Shown in pieces: positions 5,556-5,587 of a stretch of DNA of 5,587 nucleotides (its first letter is position 1; the number at the start of each line of letters is the position of its first letter). Under the pieces are notes generated by a model that did not search any database, was not told where the DNA came from, and worked only from the letters and a program-made list of their open reading frames with translations. The stretch is from assembly GCA_044224705.1 (NCBI GenBank), contig JBGAJY010000292.1, positions 1 to 5,587 of the forward strand, read 5' to 3'. The position numbers and the translations under genes are program-made. The DNA comes from M3007 sp044224705 (GTDB lineage: Bacteria; Bacteroidota; Bacteroidia; Chitinophagales; Saprospiraceae).

Positions 5556-5587
5556 CTCATCATTAACCCCCTACTTCCTCGCGAGGT

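Noticed and set aside
5472..5564. CRISPR array
   Set aside because: The repeats are contiguous 7-mers in opposite orientations without spacers, unlike a CRISPR array.
5571..5587. Possible C-terminal end (LARK-stop) of a gene entering from the right edge on the minus strand
   Set aside because: Only four codons are inside the window, too few to support a gene.

Overview
The window looks like part of a Bacteroidota chromosome, probably from a Cytophagales- or Saprospirales-like lineage; the exact group is a guess. The reasons are the DUF5777-type outer-membrane barrel, signal peptides ending in NAQ or SAQ, small lipoproteins carrying c-type heme motifs of a kind common in this phylum, and start codons preceded by AT-rich DNA without clear Shine-Dalgarno sites. 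All six supported genes are on the minus strand and all encode exported envelope proteins, so transcription runs from right to left.

Read in the direction of transcription, the layout is as follows. (1) 5291-5587 has no convincing gene and holds a long inverted repeat built from heptamers. (2) 2713-5290 is a likely four-gene operon with gaps of 48-53 bp: a mono-heme cytochrome lipoprotein (4922-5290), a second mono-heme cytochrome lipoprotein interrupted by a 63-N assembly gap (4455-4872), a DUF5777-type beta-barrel protein (3516-4406) and a two-domain di-heme cytochrome lipoprotein (2713-3462). (3) After 147 bp comes a periplasmic YceI-family protein (1999-2565), followed by a strong intrinsic terminator. 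(4) After a 471-bp spacer containing two hairpins comes a di-heme cytochrome c peroxidase/MauG-family lipoprotein (175-1527). (5) 1-174 holds three GC-rich palindromes and no gene.

Together the genes suggest an envelope redox module: heme lipoproteins passing electrons near an outer-membrane barrel, a YceI protein that may carry an isoprenoid or quinone-like ligand, and a peroxidase as electron acceptor or oxidising enzyme. This assembly is inferred from neighbourhood and protein families; nothing in the sequence proves it.

The most unusual direct observation is in the heme motifs. The cytochrome lipoproteins use three different non-canonical spacings, CX4CH, CX5CH and CX6CH, while the fourth cytochrome domain and both peroxidase hemes use ordinary CX2CH. 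The window also carries three unrelated kinds of intergenic inverted repeat. The stated 63-base gap length cannot be right if the gene it interrupts is intact.
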